This document shows positions 63,023 to 64,000 of a DNA stretch of 64,000 nucleotides, piece after piece. Below the pieces are notes generated by a model. The model did not search any database and was not told the origin of the DNA. It saw nothing but the letters and a program-made list of their open reading frames with translations. The DNA lies in NCBI RefSeq assembly GCF_029960785.1, contig NZ_JASBQE010000018.1:97612-161611 (forward strand). The letters are read 5' to 3'. Position 1 is the first letter of the stretch, and every line of letters begins with the position of its first letter. The DNA comes from Polyangium sp. 15x6 (GTDB lineage Bacteria > Myxococcota_A > Polyangia > Polyangiales > Polyangiaceae). Both the position numbers and the translations under genes were made by a program.

Positions 63023-63601
63023 ATGATGCGGCGCTTGATCCTCGCCTCCGCCTTGGTCCTCGGCGCCTGCGCGCCGGGCGCTCCGGCCAACTGGGCCCGC
63101 GGCGGCGCGATGCTCGACGTGCCCCGCGCGCGCTGGGTCGTCGGCACCGCCGTCGTCGACCTCTTCCCCGACGGCCGCGTGATGCTCAACGAGACCGAGG
63201 AGTTCACCGTCGACCGCGGCGGGCGCGTCTACGATCCGAACAACGACCCCGTCGCGCTCCTCGAGCCCGGCGGCAAGCTCGTCGGCCCCGGCGACAAACT
63301 CCTCGGCAACGTCGGCATCCTGCACGCCTCACAGGGCGACGAGCCGCACGCGTGGCTCAGCGTCATGCCCACGGGTGAGGTCGTCCGCTACGAGGGCGAC
63401 GGCGGACGCAGCTCGCTCGGCGTCTGGATCGGCTGCAACCAGACCTATCTGCAGCACCAGACGTGCACGCTCGTCAGCCATCTGCTCACGCCGCGCATCG
63501 TCGCGCAGTCGCGCAACGCGAATACGCTCATGCCGAATGGCCTGGGGTACGGCCCCGGCGGCTACATGCCCGGCATGGGGTTCGGTTTGCCCTACCGTTG
63601 A
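63023..63601 (+). CDS. secreted lipoprotein of unknown function
   Basis: A 192-residue lipoprotein (LVLGAC). The mature part is strand-rich with Gly turns (PDGRVMLNETEEFTVDRGGRVYDPN) and two Cys (GCNQTYLQHQTCT) likely bridged. Ends in a Gly/Met/Pro-rich tail (GGYMPGMGFGLPYR). No family recognised. Two ATGs lie close together (63023, 63026). Confidence 0.7.
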   Translation: MMRRLILASALVLGACAPGAPANWARGGAMLDVPRARWVVGTAVVDLFPDGRVMLNETEEFTVDRGGRVYDPNNDPVALLEPGGKLVGPGDKLLGNVGILHASQGDEPHAWLSVMPTGEVVRYEGDGGRSSLGVWIGCNQTYLQHQTCTLVSHLLTPRIVAQSRNANTLMPNGLGYGPGGYMPGMGFGLPYR

Positions 63602-63811
63602 TCGCCCAGTTTTCCCGCCTGGAACGTCATCGTTCCGCGCAATCCTTCGCGCCCCTGGGCCATCGAATCCGGCGCACGGGTGGTGTCCGGCACACGTTGG
63701 GCTGACCCATCCTCCCAGGACGAACCTGCGATGCAGGCCCCGGGAGACGTGTGGGCATCGGGGGGGTTGTCGGCGCGGGCGGGCGACGCCTCCGGATCAA
63801 TGGAGGTTCGG

Positions 63812-64000
63812 ATGAACGTTCGTAACATGGTCCTCGCCTCGACTCTGGTGCTGGTCGGCGTGGTCGCCGCGCAGGCCTGCGGCGGGAGCGACGAGGGCGG
63901 CGGCGGGAAGGGCGGGACCGCGGGCGCGGGCGGCGGGACCGGCGGGACCGCAGGTGCGGGCGGCGGGACGGGCGGGACCGCGGGCGCAGGCGGTGGGACG
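63812..64000 (+). CDS. Gly/Thr-repeat lipoprotein, cut by the window edge
   Basis: ATG after TGGAGGTTCGG; a signal peptide MNVRNMVLASTLVLVGVVAAQAC ends at a lipobox-like VAAQAC. The mature chain begins GGSDEGGGGKGGTAGAGGGTGG and continues in this repeat to the edge, without a stop. Such Gly-Gly-Thr-Ala-Gly spacers are common in Polyangiales surface lipoproteins, normally followed by a binding domain. Confidence 0.7.
   Translation, partial: MNVRNMVLASTLVLVGVVAAQACGGSDEGGGGKGGTAGAGGGTGGTAGAGGGTGGTAGAGGGT

Overview
The window is about 64 kb of high-GC DNA with dense coding, many 1-4 bp stop/start overlaps and many secreted lipoproteins. A MYXO-CTERM-like C-terminal tail (gene ending 59135), a Gly-Gly-Thr-Ala repeat lipoprotein at the right edge, a sigma factor with a C-terminal extension and runs of perfect hairpins between genes all point to a myxobacterium, most likely of the Polyangiales. 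This is inferred from content only; no rRNA is present.

Left part (1-25.7 kb), chromosomal background: a leftward TgpA-like transglutaminase / DUF58 / MoxR operon; a rightward UbiA-type transferase / CPBP protease / lipoprotein / UDPGP nucleotidyltransferase group; a START-like protein coupled to an SppA peptidase and an ABC-ATPase-like protein that has lost its Walker A; a 1556-residue NACHT NTPase fused to a calcineurin-like phosphoesterase (12238-16908), the best candidate for a new defence or signalling system; a SulP transporter with a beta-carbonic anhydrase; a flavin monooxygenase; glutamate 5-kinase; and two beta-barrel-like secreted proteins ending in a double hairpin.

Middle part (25.7-47.9 kb), accessory region: duplicated 87-residue genes joined by a long inverted repeat; a leftward tyrosinase cluster with a MerC-like membrane protein and a DJ-1/PfpI protein; a leftward cassette of five small unknown genes behind a 14-bp inverted repeat; a sigma factor/PEGA/lipoprotein operon; a lower-GC orphan gene; a lipoprotein with a Cys-rich tail beside a zinc-knuckle/TPR gene; a protein with two copies of a 95-residue domain; about 1.2 kb of gene-free DNA carrying 204-bp repeats; and an excisionase-like gene followed by a tyrosine recombinase. 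The recombinase gene is split by a group II intron. The intron boundaries can be read directly, and removing 45212-47260 restores one continuous 489-residue recombinase with all catalytic residues.

Right part (47.9-64 kb), chromosomal background: secreted TPR-like and trypsin-like proteins, a triple hairpin, a signal-peptidase-like protein lacking the catalytic lysine, a double FHA/zinc-ribbon protein with a degenerate LMW-phosphatase-like neighbour, a leftward radical SAM / glutaredoxin / TlpA / GbsR operon, ComEC, a second trypsin-like protease, a BtuF-like binding protein overlapping TlyA, a LivJ/LivH pair, and two lipoproteins, the last running off the edge.
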